Source: Buddleja alternifolia (taxonomy: Eukaryota; Streptophyta; Magnoliopsida; Lamiales; Scrophulariaceae). From it: a stretch of DNA of 64,000 nucleotides. Under the pieces are notes generated by a model. The model worked only from the letters and a program-made list of their open reading frames with translations. It searched no databases and was not told the DNA's origin. The stretch is from NCBI GenBank assembly GCA_019426215.1, contig CM033406.1, positions 7,761,146 through 7,825,145 on the forward strand, given 5' to 3'. Made by a program: the position numbers and the translations under genes. How positions within the stretch are numbered: the first letter of the stretch is position 1; every line of letters begins with the position of its first letter. This document shows, piece by piece, positions 22,681 through 33,527 of this stretch.

Positions 22681-24083
22681 GAAAGTGGTGTAGTGACATA
22701 AAGTGGTCCAGATTTACATTCCTAAACCTCAAGTTGAAGAACAATGGAAAGAACAAAAGCGTGCGAAGAATGTGGGGGTAACTAATCGAGATAGCCATGT
22801 TATATTTAAATAAGGAACGACAACAAGGAATGGCTAGCACTTCACAGAATGCATCTGTGAAGATTGAGGATATGATAGATGCTAATGCATTTGCTCTCTC
22901 GGAGAACTTGGAAATGGAGGAAACTAATGAAGAGGTGATTGGCAATCTTGAATCAAAGAGGGATCCTACGCAAGCAGCCCCTACAGATGGTGTTAGATGA
23001 TCCATATTGCTAGCTAGAACGTGTGTGGTCTTAATAAACAAGACCACCAACAATCTACCCGTGAACTAATATCATCGTACAATCTGCGCTTTACTGAAAC
23101 TCGAGTCCTTGAAACGAATTCTTCATATGTTGGTAGTAATGTTCAGCCGAATTGGAAATGGTTTTTTGATTATGGGAATGGTTCTGGACGTCGAATTTGG
23201 GTTGGATGGAATTCTGATTTTGTGGATGTATGTATTTTGGGTGGTACAGAATAAATTATTCACTGCCGAATAAAGTCTCTTGAAAATAATATGGTGATCT
23301 ACGTTTCTTTCACATATGGGTTGAACACTATTGGTGAAAGACCAGAGCTTTGGGATGAAATGTTGGCTTTTCTAGAATTGAGGGAGAATGATGTATGGGT
23401 CGTGATGGGAGATTTAATGCAATTATTGACTCGAGTGAGGGATTAGGAGGTAATATGGAGGATGATTTGAATGATGAATTCCAAGCCTGTCTTACAGCTT
23501 TTGGTCTCATAACTTTACTGATGGAAGGTTCTTGGTTTTCTTTGTGTAATAAGAAAGGTGGGGATGATTCCATATGGCGGAGACTCGACTGGGTAGTAGC
23601 TAATCCAGCATGGTTCTCTCGGTTTCCAATTTGGCATACGCTTGTATTCCCCCTAAAACGTCTGATCACTCACCTATTGTGTTTAAAAGTACAATGGGTA
23701 GACATGGTAAGTATCCGTGGTTTCGTTTTGATAATTTTATAGTGGAATCTATGGATTTCATGCAAACGGTTGAAGATGTTTGGAAGGATAATATCTATGG
23801 AGTGACAATGTATTCTATTATTTGCAAACTCAAGTTGTTGAAACCTCCTTTTAAGAAGATTAAAGGCGTACAAGTGATCTTGGAGAGAATGTTAAAGAGG
23901 TGAGTCAGTTTCTTGAGATTGTGCAAAGGTTTCTAGTGGATATTCCCACTTTTAAGCCTCTTTTGGAGCTTGAAAAATTATGTCAAATTTTAAATGCTAA
24001 GGTGGTATCGTATGAGCAATCCTTTCTCAAGCAAAGGAAAGAAATTGCTTGGTCAGATGGTGACCAATTCAAACCATTCTTCA
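22681..24083 (+). pseudogene. LINE ORF1 end and ORF2 endonuclease domain, first part
   Basis: ORF1 C-terminal text (22797-23000) is followed by the ORF2 start at 22997: MIHIAS, stop, NVCGLNKQDHQ. The Trp codon of the WN motif is now TAG. The endonuclease continues over several frames: RPELWDEMLAFLELRENDVW, VVMGDL (normally GDFN), then NAIIDSSEGLGGNMEDDLND, RRLDWVVANPAWFSRFPIWH (23395-23742) and PPKTSDHSPIVFKS (23610-23903), the SDH motif. This is the L1 nuclease that nicks target DNA; with these lesions it is inactive. At 24083 an LTR-like block interrupts the gene; ORF2 resumes at 26181. Confidence 0.82.
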
Positions 24084-26180
24084 TGTCATATAGTTGCATT
24101 TATTATTGACTATAAATGGCATGATTGCACGAACATGATTACTTTCTAATTATATGATAACCGCATTTAAGGTGCATTTTTGCGAACGTTTATTACTAGT
24201 TAAGCAGGCACGACGTCTATGCAGGCATGACTTCTAAGCAGACACGACGTCTAGCATTTATCTCTAGTTAAATAAATAAACAAAAAAAATGAAATGAAAA
24301 TTGACGTGCTTCCCAGGTGGTGTCCCATCTTAAAATTTCTTCCGTCTGAGCACGCTTAACTCTAGAGTTTTGATTGAATTTGGTACATGAAAGCTTCCCT
24401 CTAGTCACCGGGTCAATATATCTCATGCCCTACATGCTCTTACGTGTCATTTATATGTCACGATGAATGCAAAAATGTGACACATAGAAAATATGAGGCA
24501 TAAATATATAACACGTATTAAGCTAGCAACTGCAAATAATTCAAGAAATATAATAAAATTATTCGTAACTTTGCTTCACAAGTAACTTTTGCAACCGCCT
24601 TAGACTTTATAAGGTTTCTGGACGGCAACATTGGAAAGAAAGACGTAGGGAAAGAGAGAAAACTAGAGAAGAAAGAGAGAAGAAAGAAAAGAAAGGAAAG
24701 AGAGGAAAAATTCAGGGAAAAATAGGAAATGAAGAGTAATAGGTGAAAGGAGCTAGGCATATCGACGTGGCCGTTAAAAGTAAGTCTTTTACCGATTGTT
24801 TCTGCAATTTAATCGGTGAATTTGGAATAATTATAGAGGATTGTATTTAGGTATGTTATATGCCCTTTTTACAGGTTATTGTATACCTAAAATTAGGAAA
24901 AAGTACCATTAGCTAGCTCTGGTAGCGTCATCTTTTCTAGTTTATTGCAAAGGACTTAAGGTAAGTTCAAGTTCTTTCACTGCTTCATAAGGACCATATT
25001 ATGCATGTTTATGATAATTGTTTGGAAATGAATGTTATTACTTGCCTATTGTGTGAAGTGTTGACGTATGTATGTTTATGATGTTTTAAGATGATTACTT
25101 GGAAATGAATGTTATTCTTGTTTATTGTGTATATATGATGATGATGCATGATGTTAATGCACATATAAAGGAAATGATTTGAAAAAGGGAGGTATGGTAT
25201 TTGATTGATGGTCGGGTAGGCACGGGATGCGGGTGGGACCGGCGGACCCAAAAGACTGGTGGTGAATACCTTGAGGCGTAAAAGCCAAGATAGATAAAGC
25301 CACAATAGACTGGTGGTGAATACCTTGAGGTGTAAAAGCCAAGATAGATAAAGCCACGATGTATGGGAGAGCCAGCGGTTAATATCATAGGGTCGAAAGG
25401 TCGGTTATGAGAACCCCGTGATGCCACTTTCATTGGCCAATTGTTATGAACAGATTTCGAAAACAGACGCCTATCATTATCAGTCGAATACCACACTTCG
25501 AGGGAACCCAAAAAGGAAAGGATGAAAAGGAAAAAGAAAAGTTTTAACTGAACTATGCATTATTGACTGTTGTATGTGATATGTGAAACATTGTTTTTAA
25601 AAATATGAGCTTCTTCTTACTGAGCCATTAGCTCATTAGGTTGTTATGATGCAGGTGATGATCATGTTTATATGTGAAGGTTGCCCAAGTCTCCAGAGCG
25701 GTCAGCCAGAGCTATGTTCATATGCTTTGCTTCGAGCACTTTTGTACTCTGATGTTGAATTGTATAACCGCTCTATTATGGTTTTGTTGATCGTACCCTT
25801 AAGACCTTTTTCTTTGGCTGATGGGATTCCAGAGAGAAAGGAGTAAAATTTTGTCGTACGTCAACTGGAAGGCATAACTCAAGTCAATTCTATTGCTATG
25901 GAGGATTCAGGTACGCTTCCAGTTTATAGTTTATTGTGTGATTATCATGAAGTTCGAAGATTCATCAAGTGGTAGTAAACATAAGTATGTTAATACAGCA
26001 ATGAAGGTACCGGGTTTTGATGTATATATAAAAAAATGATTTGCTTTTAATTTTAAAGGGATATGTTCTATTATTTAGAAAACCATAACATTTCAAAGGA
26101 AGAAAATGGGTCATCGCCCCTCGGCCAGACCGTGTGGCTTATCTGAGCTACATGTACGGGTCGGGTCAGGGTGTGTGACA
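24084..26180 (+). mobile_element. Gypsy-type LTR-like block inserted in the LINE (possible solo LTR)
   Basis: No protein domains. The block splits LINE ORF2. It could begin at TGTCATATAG (24084) and end GGGTGTGTGACA (26180), giving TG...CA ends and about 2.1 kb. The stretch CTTACTGAGCCATTAGCTCA near 25617 resembles the 3' part of Tekay/Del-type gypsy LTRs, where an ACTCA-rich motif precedes the end. No clean 5-bp target duplication is seen (CTTCA to the left, AGCTA to the right), so the left edge may be wrong or eroded. The interior 24084-25250 and 25370-26180 otherwise shows nothing recognisable. Confidence 0.5.
25254..25361. repeat. 54-bp direct repeat, two copies
   Basis: GACTGGTGGTGAATACCTTG starts at 25254 and again at 25308; the two 54-bp units differ at few positions. 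The period is a multiple of three, so a minus-strand frame shows an 18-residue peptide repeat, which I regard as incidental. Such subrepeats are common in plant gypsy LTRs. Confidence 0.85.
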
Positions 26181-26936
26181 AGCTAGCCCGCACATTAGTC
26201 GTATTGAAGGGATTGGAGGTGTGGATATTGACGATCTGTTGCTTGTTCGCAGTGAAATTGTCTCATTTTATGAGAATTTGCTTGGTAAATCTATTGATCC
26301 GGAATTATTTGATGGAATACTTCAACCGTTCATCCATAAAAAATTACAGCCGGAAGAAGCATTACATATTATCAGGCCTGTTACAACAAAGGAGATCAAA
26401 GATGTTATTTTTGGGTTTAGTGACTATAAGGCGTCGGGGCCTTATGGATACAATTCACTATTCTTTAAAAGGGAATGAAATATTATTGGAGAAGAGGTGA
26501 CAGAAGCAGTATCACAATTCTTCCAAACAGGTAAGATGGTTAAAGAGTTCAACTCCACAATTATTTCTCTTATTCCTAAACTTGAAGTACCGACAAAGCC
26601 TAAAGACTTTCGACCAATTTCGTGTTGTAATGTTCTTTATATGGTTAATCGGCTTTGTGAGTTCCTTGGGAAGTTGGTTGGTAAAACGTAGACGGAGTTT
26701 ATTCTGGGAAGAAGAATCCATGATAATGTTCTATTGGCACAAGAATTATTGCATGATTTTTTTCAATTTCAATTTTTGAAAATCTATGTATTGTGTAGTT
26801 TATGCTTTTGAAGTCATGGAGTAGCTATCATGTTAGCTACTAAGGTCCGGTTAGGGCCATACCCTTGTGTGCTTTTTTGTACGGATTTTATATTCATATA
26901 TGCTATTGAACTTTTACCCAAAAAAAAAAAAAAAAC
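26181..26936 (+). pseudogene. LINE ORF2 second part (reverse transcriptase N-terminal) and 3' tail
   Basis: Continues the LINE of 22453-24083: ISRIEGIGGVDIDDLLLVRS, SEIVSFYENLLGK, then VTTKEIKDVIFGFSDYKASG PYGYNSLFF (26221-26478, the start of the reverse transcriptase) and FNSTIISLIPKLEVPTKPKD, FRPISCCNVLY (26497-26691). The catalytic FADD segment and everything after are deleted near 26780. The last part, TTTTGTACGGATTTTATATT and a 16-17-base poly-A run (about 26920-26936), is a typical plant LINE 3' end, so the element's 3' terminus is preserved. Confidence 0.82.
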
Positions 26937-27786
26937 CAACGGTCAAAAGTTGCGTCCAGAATCAAAATCTCCAAAAGTTGACTCAATGTTCGAACGTTGG
27001 TTTCCTGACGTTTGAATGTTGTGTGAAAATTAAGTTTTCCTGCGTGCTGCCAATTGACGTCAAACGTCATCTGCGCAAATTGTGCATCTCCACCAGCCGA
27101 ATCAGCCCCTTTTCCAGTCAAACTTGGTACTTGCGACATGATACCTTCCTTCAACGAGTATGTTTGAGCCTTTACCATCGGTTTTAATCCTATTGGTCCA
27201 ATATCACATTTGGAATGATTTTTTGATATAAAATTGGAGATGAAACTACGTTTGCAAACCTTGTATTAATGGGTGACGGATTGAAATCTAATTCCTTGTC
27301 CTCCACTTTCGCCAATTGCTGTGTTTTCTTTGAAGTTTCAAATCCTTCCACCCGATTAACCAACTCTAAGGAATCCAGGAACATTAAACACTCGAGTAAA
27401 AGATGGAATACTTTTTGAAATAGCTTCAAAGTCTGATGCATCTGAAAATTGTTGTATCGTCGGGGATTTATCATGGATTGATGATGAAGACCCACACGAG
27501 GAAGACGAACTTTAGCATGAGAGTTTTAGAGAGAGAAAGTTAGAGAAAAGGGAGTGCATTTTCGCCTCAAGCTTGCAATTAGTACATAGTACTTCCTTAG
27601 AATTACCAAGTTGTATGCTCGAAAAATCTCATATAACCTGAATTACCTTTTTTAGTTGTTTACTAGAGAAAACTCCAGCTATCCTAGGCTACCGGGTTGG
27701 TTTTCTAAGTCCCATTTAATGTAATTGATTATGATTTAGACATCTTTCCTCTTGAACAATAATATTAGTTGGTCAGTATTTAAATT
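26937..27786 (-). other. Unassigned segment, possibly LINE 5' region on the minus strand
   Basis: Open minus-strand frames at 26903-27178 and 27190-27495 (for example RFANVVSSPILYQKIIPNVI and LVNRVEGFETSKKTQQLAKV) have the composition of a LINE ORF1 N-terminal region, and the far end (27510-27540) is a CT-rich stretch like a LINE leader. I do not recognise a domain. The last 38 bases, 27749-27786, recur at about 49219-49252. Confidence 0.3.
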
Positions 27787-27881
27787 TGTTAGGAATCCTA
27801 TGAACGAAAAACGCGATGAGAATAAAAGGATTCCTAAAGTCGAATCACCTCAACGTGGATTTGATGATTTCCAGTGATGTG
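27787..27881 (-). mobile_element. Copia LTR 3' terminus, minus strand (95 bp)
   Basis: Reverse complement of the last bases of LTR C at 16765-16861: TGTTAGGAATC, CGAAAAACG, GTCGAATCAC and AACGTGG match in order. It abuts RNase H sequence with the rest of the LTR deleted. Confidence 0.75.
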
Positions 27882-28366
27882 GTATCTTCTCTCAATGTTT
27901 CGATTTAAACCTGGGTTCCTTAGCCTGCGATGGCTCCATTGTTGTCACAGAAAAATGGCGACGAGAGCTCCATGCTACAAACTTTATCCAATCAGCCTCT
28001 TTGGCAGCCTTTGAGGCAGCCACGTACTCAGCTTCAGTGGTCGAATCAGCCGTCATGCTTTGCTCGGAACTTTTAGAATTCATTGCTCCACAATTTAAAG
28101 TGCATACAAACCCCGAGGTGGATTTGCGCTCATCGACATCAGTCTAAAAGTCAGAGTCAGTATAACATTCCTCCTTTAGTTCCCCATCTCCATACGTCAA
28201 GCACATATCCTTAGTTCTTCTTAAGAGGATACACACTTTACGGCAATCCAATGCTTTTTCCCTGGGTTGACTTGAAACCTACTTACCATGCTCACAGCGT
28301 AGGCAATGTCCGATCTTGTGCATCACACATAACGTACATTCTCCCTACTGCAGATGCATAGGGGAC
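27882..28366 (-). pseudogene. Copia BD reverse transcriptase end / RNase H, minus strand
   Basis: Contains SSEQSMTADSTTEAEYVAAS (27892-28083), the RNase H active-site region of copia pol with the conserved D-S-T-x-E-A-E-Y. The upstream part parallels 18240-18420 ([17 protein letters not shown]). The wording is closer to BD than to C: it has the AAGGATATGTG ... GATGG stretch of BD. Frameshifts and a missing downstream portion disable it. Copia A's 5' LTR is inserted at 28366/28367. Confidence 0.8.
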
Positions 28367-30520
28367 TGTTAAAATAGTGCCCTGCGAGCCAATCCTAAAT
28401 AGGCTTTCTTTATCTATTCTTGTAATAAACAATTTCGTTTTACATTATATTAATAAAAGACATTTCTTCATCTTATGTTTTATATTGTTATAACTGTATG
28501 ATGAAATCCCTAGAATTCACACATAGCTATGGGGCTTGATATCTCATTGGATGGATATCATAAAACAAGTCTCTAAGGCTGTGATTTCTAAATACCGTCC
28601 AAGTCATAGAATTATCAAGATGGGACATTGATAATTCGGACAGACTTGCGCCTATGATGTACACTCTTAATTAGAGAATGTCTCGTTTTATAGACATTAG
28701 TGTAGTTGACACAAATGCACATGCGCGGGTGCTTGTTGAGAACAAGTTCACTGATTGCCCTGACTGAAACTTCTAAAAATTGGAATTATTTATATATATA
28801 TATATATATATGTCGAATTGGGAGTTTCTTAATCACGATAGTGCAAGATTAATTCTTTGACTTGAGTCATCACAGTAATCTTGTATATTGACTTACTGTA
28901 CTTTGACTCCTGTGCCAATTCTTTTTACAAGGACACATATGGACTGGTGATTGGGTGTAGTGACCTGTATATGGAGGTTGGTGTTGACAACAAAGGATCC
29001 ATCACTTGTCTAGATGAACAAGTGAATTTTCTATAATATTCTAAGTGATTTGACTGAGTTAGTCCTTGGCCAAGGCAAGTAAGTAATTAATTAAGAAATG
29101 AGTTTCTTGAATTAATTAATCACTAGTCAAACACACTTGAACTATTAAAATTGAATTTACAAGGATCTCGACCAATAAGATTCCTCGATCCTTAATTCAA
29201 TTGGGAAATTAGTTGATGGAAGAATCTCACTTGCATGGAATGCGTGATTGGAAAGGTTCACTTTGAATCACCTACTTCTAGGTCTTCATTATAAGTAGCT
29301 AGAAACTTTTCTTTGATTTATGGGTATCTTATATTTAATGGAGATTAAATAATAAGATGGTTAATTAATCGAGATAATTTAATTGTCCAAATTAAATCAT
29401 AAAGGTTATGAACCCATTACTTGTATGTTGGTGAACCTAAAGGGTCACACACAATACTCGGACAAATCCATTTCTTAACTAAGGAAATTTAATTCAAAGT
29501 AGTTGAGTTCATTAATTAATTAGATTAATTAATTAAGACTTTTATTTATTCAAGTGTTGGATAAATAAATTAATTAAGTTGATAAGATCAATTTTATTAA
29601 GCTTAAGTTTAGAAAGTATTTAATTAATTGGAAGTGACCTGTAATTAATCTTGTGTGGTGGATTAATTATTAAAAGACTATTTTATTAAGCCTTGGTCGA
29701 AAATTTGGTGGAGGAAAATAATTAAAGAGTTTAATTAATTTTCTTCTAGAAGGAAATAAGATTTCTTAGAGAGAAAGAAAACTAATTAAAATAGAAGAGG
29801 TAATGTAGAATTAATTAGTCTTCTATTCCTACATGGAAAAGATTTAACGTAGAAGAGTTCTATATGGGAAATAATTGCATGAACTAGTTCTATAAATAGG
29901 ACTAGTATGGAACGAAAATATGATGATGACTTTTGAAGCCAAAATTTTTGTTCGTCTTGCATAGAAAATCGTTTCTCTCTCCACATACAAGTTTTTGAGT
30001 TCTTGATTATTCATCAAGATCTTGAATTCAAGAACTCTTCCAAAATACTTAGAGAAGTAATTTTTGCTTTCACCTTAATCCCATACACTATTCCTTAGAG
30101 TTACAATAAACGTTTATAGATCAACCTAGCTAAAAATTATAAACGAGTAGGTATCCGTGGTGTGGATCAACTTTAGAAGAGAAACACTTGGGTCTCTGAA
30201 GTGAATCAAGATTCCGATTAAAGGCGCTTTAGGTGGAGGAATTTGAAATATTCATCAAAGAGAAAAAGGAAGGAGTCGATTTAAAGAACGAGGAGCAAGC
30301 TAGGGAGCTTACGTTAAGGAAGAAGAAACTCTTCGATTTTTGCGAAATCTAATAAGGTAAGATGTTCTTTATTTAAGTTTTAAATAACTAATGTAGAGAT
30401 GCGTGAGCCTATGATACGTGATAAGCCCGTAGGATTAATAAACTCGCATGTTTAAATCCTAGAAACTAAAATTTTAATTTTTCGTTGTGCTTAGTCAGGC
30501 TATATGTATATTTCCCAACA
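28367..30520 (+). mobile_element. Copia A 5' LTR (2154 bp)
   Basis: Starts TGTTAAAATAGTGCCCTGCG and ends TATTTCCCAACA, immediately before the primer site. It is rich in TTAATTAATT runs. A (TA)n tract lies at about 28789-28811 and is longer here than in the 3' LTR (36046-36055). A 15-bp block (AAAAGTGTTTAATTA) present in the other two A LTRs near 36613 and 63508 is absent here at about 29366. Confidence 0.93.
29891..29898 (+). promoter_or_regulatory. TATA box of copia A 5' LTR
   Basis: TATAAATA in AGTTCTATAAATAGGACTAG. It is conserved in all A LTR copies that cover this point (19292, 37156), and the only such box in the LTR. It likely directs element RNA starting roughly 25-35 bases downstream. 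Confidence 0.7.
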
Positions 30521-30521
30521 G

Positions 30522-30533
30522 TGGTATCAGAGC
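30522..30533 (+). promoter_or_regulatory. Primer binding site (initiator tRNA-Met)
   Basis: TGGTATCAGAGC, one base after the LTR end at 30520. It is the standard plant copia primer site, complementary to the 3' end of initiator methionine tRNA, from which minus-strand DNA synthesis starts. Confidence 0.93.
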
Positions 30534-31751
30534 TTAAGGCTCGCGCATCATTATATATTATCCGTTTAATTTTAATCGTTACATGTGATGCACGTTTAAA
30601 ATTATTAAATTCGTGAATTTTATTGATTTGGGGATTTTTCATAAAAAATAGTTATTTTCAGTTTTTAAAAGTTGTATAAATCTGAAAATTAATTTATGTA
30701 ATGAGATTGCTTGAAAATCGAGTTCAGTGTGATGTTTGGAACATTGAGCAAATCACCGGGCGTTGTGTGCATCAAGGCGAAGTATGTGGACTTGAAGTCT
30801 ACTTTCATTAAATAACTATTATACGTGTATAAAAGTGATACTTGGAGTTTTGTTTGTGAGAAAAGGCTTTTGCAACAAAATCACGTGGGTAAAAATTTCC
30901 CATGCATGCACCAAATTTTGATTGGAGCAAAATATAATCCTCTGTTCATGTTTTATGTATGAGATGCATGATTCTATGTATAAGATGCATATTTGTATAA
31001 GATACATGTTTTCAAGATTATGCTTATGATATGGTTTATTTCCTTTCACGTGTTGTTGGGCATGTTAGGATAGAGACTTAAATAAGATAATCGAAGCGTT
31101 GATCAGACCTTTCATAATATACTAGAATTCCCTTACTTATTTCATAAGTTTATAAAATCTTAATTGTTTTAATTTTAAGTTGATATGGGATAAAATTAAA
31201 TTGGGTTTAATATTCCATGCCTACCATCAAAAGTAATAGCATGTCGGTGCTACTTAGGTAGATTAGTCGACCATTGCAAGTGGGACTTTCTATAATGAGA
31301 AAGCCGTGATTATTACTAAGCATAGAGATGCACATGGGTAATTTATCCTCTAAGTTGATCATTGCAAGTGGATCTTTTTGGGTGGGTTATTTACATGTAG
31401 GTTTGATGGGTCTAACTTAACATAAGAGTAACATGGGGGCGCATAAAATTGAGGTCCATGTGAAACATGAGGTAAAATAATTGAGGGTTACATAGAGATG
31501 TAATTGGCAAGTGTTGTCTACCTATTTAATTATTATGTATGCGTCCATAAAATTGGGGTATGTAATCATTAAATTGGACTTCAAACTCACTAGGAAAAAT
31601 TGTTCTTCTCGATTCTTTAATGTGGGTTATTGAATTTGAATTAAATAATGGGAGGTAATTTATGATTAAAAGACCTTAAAATCATATCTACACATAATGT
31701 ATTAAACATCTTCTTAATCTTCGTTTCGCTTTAATTTGTAGATATCTAAAA
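30534..31751 (+). other. Copia A untranslated leader (about 1.2 kb)
   Basis: AT-rich sequence between primer site and gag with no recognisable protein. Long leaders of this kind are usual in copia elements with large LTRs. No in-frame ATG precedes the conserved Gag start IAKNPLSTIHDTNKLTGPNY, so the original start codon seems lost or altered. Confidence 0.6.
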
Positions 31752-32550
31752 ATTGCTAAAAACCCGCTTTCCACAATTCATGACACAAACAAACTCACTG
31801 GACCCAACTATTCTGATTGGCTCAAAAACCTTAAGATAGTGCTCAACTCTGAGAATAGAGCCTATGTCTTGACCGATGCACCCCTCTCGACTCTACCCGA
31901 GGATGCTGAGGAGGAGGAAATCGAAACCCATAAGAGATGGTTAAACGATGATCTCCAAGCAAGGTGCACGATGTATGCATCAATGCCGAATGAGTTGCAA
32001 AAGCAACATGAAAATATGGCAAGTGTTGCTGATATTTTCAAACACTTATAAGAGTTGTATGGTGAAAAGTCTATGAGGGAAAGGCACTTAGTGTCTAAAG
32101 AGCTTTTCAGAGCTCGTATGACCGAGGGATCAAATGTCCAAGAACATGTGCTTAAGATGATTGGGCTCATTGAGAAGCTTGCAAGTCTTGACATTTTTCT
32201 AGACAATGAACTCTCAGTGGACTTAGTACTGCAATCCTTGCCTAGCTCATTCGACCAATTTGTGGTCAACTTTAACATGAACAGTCTAGAGGCGACCTTG
32301 CCTGACTTGTTAAACATGTTAAGAACTGCAGAAGTCACCATCAAGAAGGACAAGTCAGTCCTACTTGTGAGTTCTGCCCATTCTAATGCTAAGAATCCAA
32401 AGAAAAGGAAAGGGAAGAGTTCCCAAAAGAACAAGAAGCTAAAAGCTAAAGTTGGGGTCAAGAAGGTTAAAGCTGATAAGGATAAGGGTGATTGTTTCCA
32501 CCGCGGTAAACCAGGGCATTGGAAAAGGAACTGCAAGGAGTACGTATGTT
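31752..32550 (+). pseudogene. Copia A gag
   Basis: Gag reads KLTGPNYSDWLKNLKIVLNS, then RWLNDDLQARCTMYASMPNE to a stop TAA at 32049, and resumes LYGEKSMRERHLVSKELFRA in the same frame (32055-32597). The UBN2/retrotran_gag_2 core includes LVLQSLPSSFDQFVVNFNMN. A lysine-rich stretch (KKRKGKSSQKNKKLKAK) precedes the zinc knuckle CFHRGKPGHWKRNC near 32495-32535, where the second Cys of C-x2-C is Arg. After the knuckle the text skips to the protease region in another frame (32519-32935), implying a deletion. Gag would form the particle; one stop and the altered knuckle argue against function. Confidence 0.88.
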
Positions 32551-32935
32551 TTATGTTGAAGTTAACTTATCTGTTAACGATACTTCTTGGGTATTAGATA
32601 CCGGTTGTTCATCACATCTTTGCAATAATTTGCAGGCGATGACAAGAAGTAGGATGCTAGGAAAGGATGAGATCGTTCTGAGACTTGGCAATGGAGCAAA
32701 AGTTTTTGCCACAGCGATAGGGACGGTCAACCTGGCATTAGGCGTCGGCATTAGAATAGTTTTAAATAATTGTCTTTACGTTTCTAGTATAATAAAAAAC
32801 ATTATCTCCATCCCTATTTTAAATGGAGAGGGTGTTGAGTTTTTAATAAAAGATGGAAAGTGTTCCATTATTAAAAATCGTTCTTTACTTTTTACTAACT
32901 TTGACGAATTGTTTATACAATGTTCAACCAATTAA
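32519..32935 (+). pseudogene. Copia A protease domain
   Basis: The 138-residue open frame contains MFYVEVNLSVNDTSWVLDTG followed by CSSHLCNN. DTG is the catalytic Asp motif of the aspartic protease that cuts the Gag-Pol polyprotein (copia elements more often show DSGA). It continues through VLNNCLYVSSIIKNIISIPI. A frame change at about 32870-32930 leads to the pre-integrase frame. Confidence 0.82.
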
Positions 32936-33527
32936 TTCCGCCTTTCACATTCAACATAGTAACAAAAGAAAACAAGATAACTTAAATAGTATACTAATGT
33001 GGAATGCTAGACTAGGACATATCTCCAAAGAAAGAATGCACAAATTGGCAAAGGAAGATGTACTCGACCTTAAGGAAGAGGAAACCATGCCTACTTGTGA
33101 ATCTTGTCTTAAAGGAAAAATGACCAAGTCACCATTTGTAGGACTAATGGAACGTGCCACTCATCCTTTGGATTTGATCCACTCGTATGTTTGTGGTCCT
33201 TTTAGTATAAGTATTAAAGGGAGGTGTACTACTTACTTCATTACTTTTACCGATGATTATTCACGGTACGGATATGTGTACCTTATGAAACACAAATGCG
33301 AAGCTTTTGAAAAGTTCAAAGAGTTTAGGAATGAAGTAGAAAAACAACTAAGTCATAGTATTAAGACTCTTCGATCTGATCGGGGAGGAGAATACTTAAG
33401 TGACGAATTCCTTAGTTATTTTAAAGAGAATGAGATTCTCTCTCAGTGGACTCCGCCTGGAACACCACAATTGAATAGGTGTCTGAGCGAAGAAATAGGA
33501 CTTTATTGGATATGGTGCGTTCCATGA
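32853..33527 (+). pseudogene. Copia A GAG-pre-integrase and integrase core
   Basis: Open for 224 residues. The pre-integrase part holds MWNARLGHISKERMHKLAKE and CESCLKGKMTKSPF, giving the H-x-C-C zinc-binding end (LGH, C-x2-C). The integrase core has FTDDYSRYGYVYLMKHK, SDRGGEYLSDEF and the start of TPQLN; D, D and E residues fit the DDE transposase that inserts element DNA. One expected Asp (IHSDVCGP) reads IHSYVCGP, a likely loss of the first catalytic Asp. A one-base indel at about 33478 shifts the frame (normally NGVSERRNRT). Confidence 0.86.

Noticed and set aside
24518..24760. 80-residue Ser/Phe/Leu-rich minus-strand frame
   Set aside because: Low-complexity purine run (GAAAGAGAGAAGAAAG type) on the plus strand; no family resemblance.
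25122..25511. Minus-strand frame with an 18-residue peptide repeat (LSILAFTPQGIHHQS)
   Set aside because: Produced by the 54-bp direct repeat, whose period is divisible by three; no domain and no supporting context.
30522..30533. tRNA-like sequence
   Set aside because: Only the 12-base primer site complementary to initiator tRNA-Met, located exactly after an LTR. No tRNA gene folds here.
31862..32536. 224-residue minus-strand open frame
   Set aside because: Lies opposite copia A gag, whose plus-strand text is unmistakable; antisense shadow.
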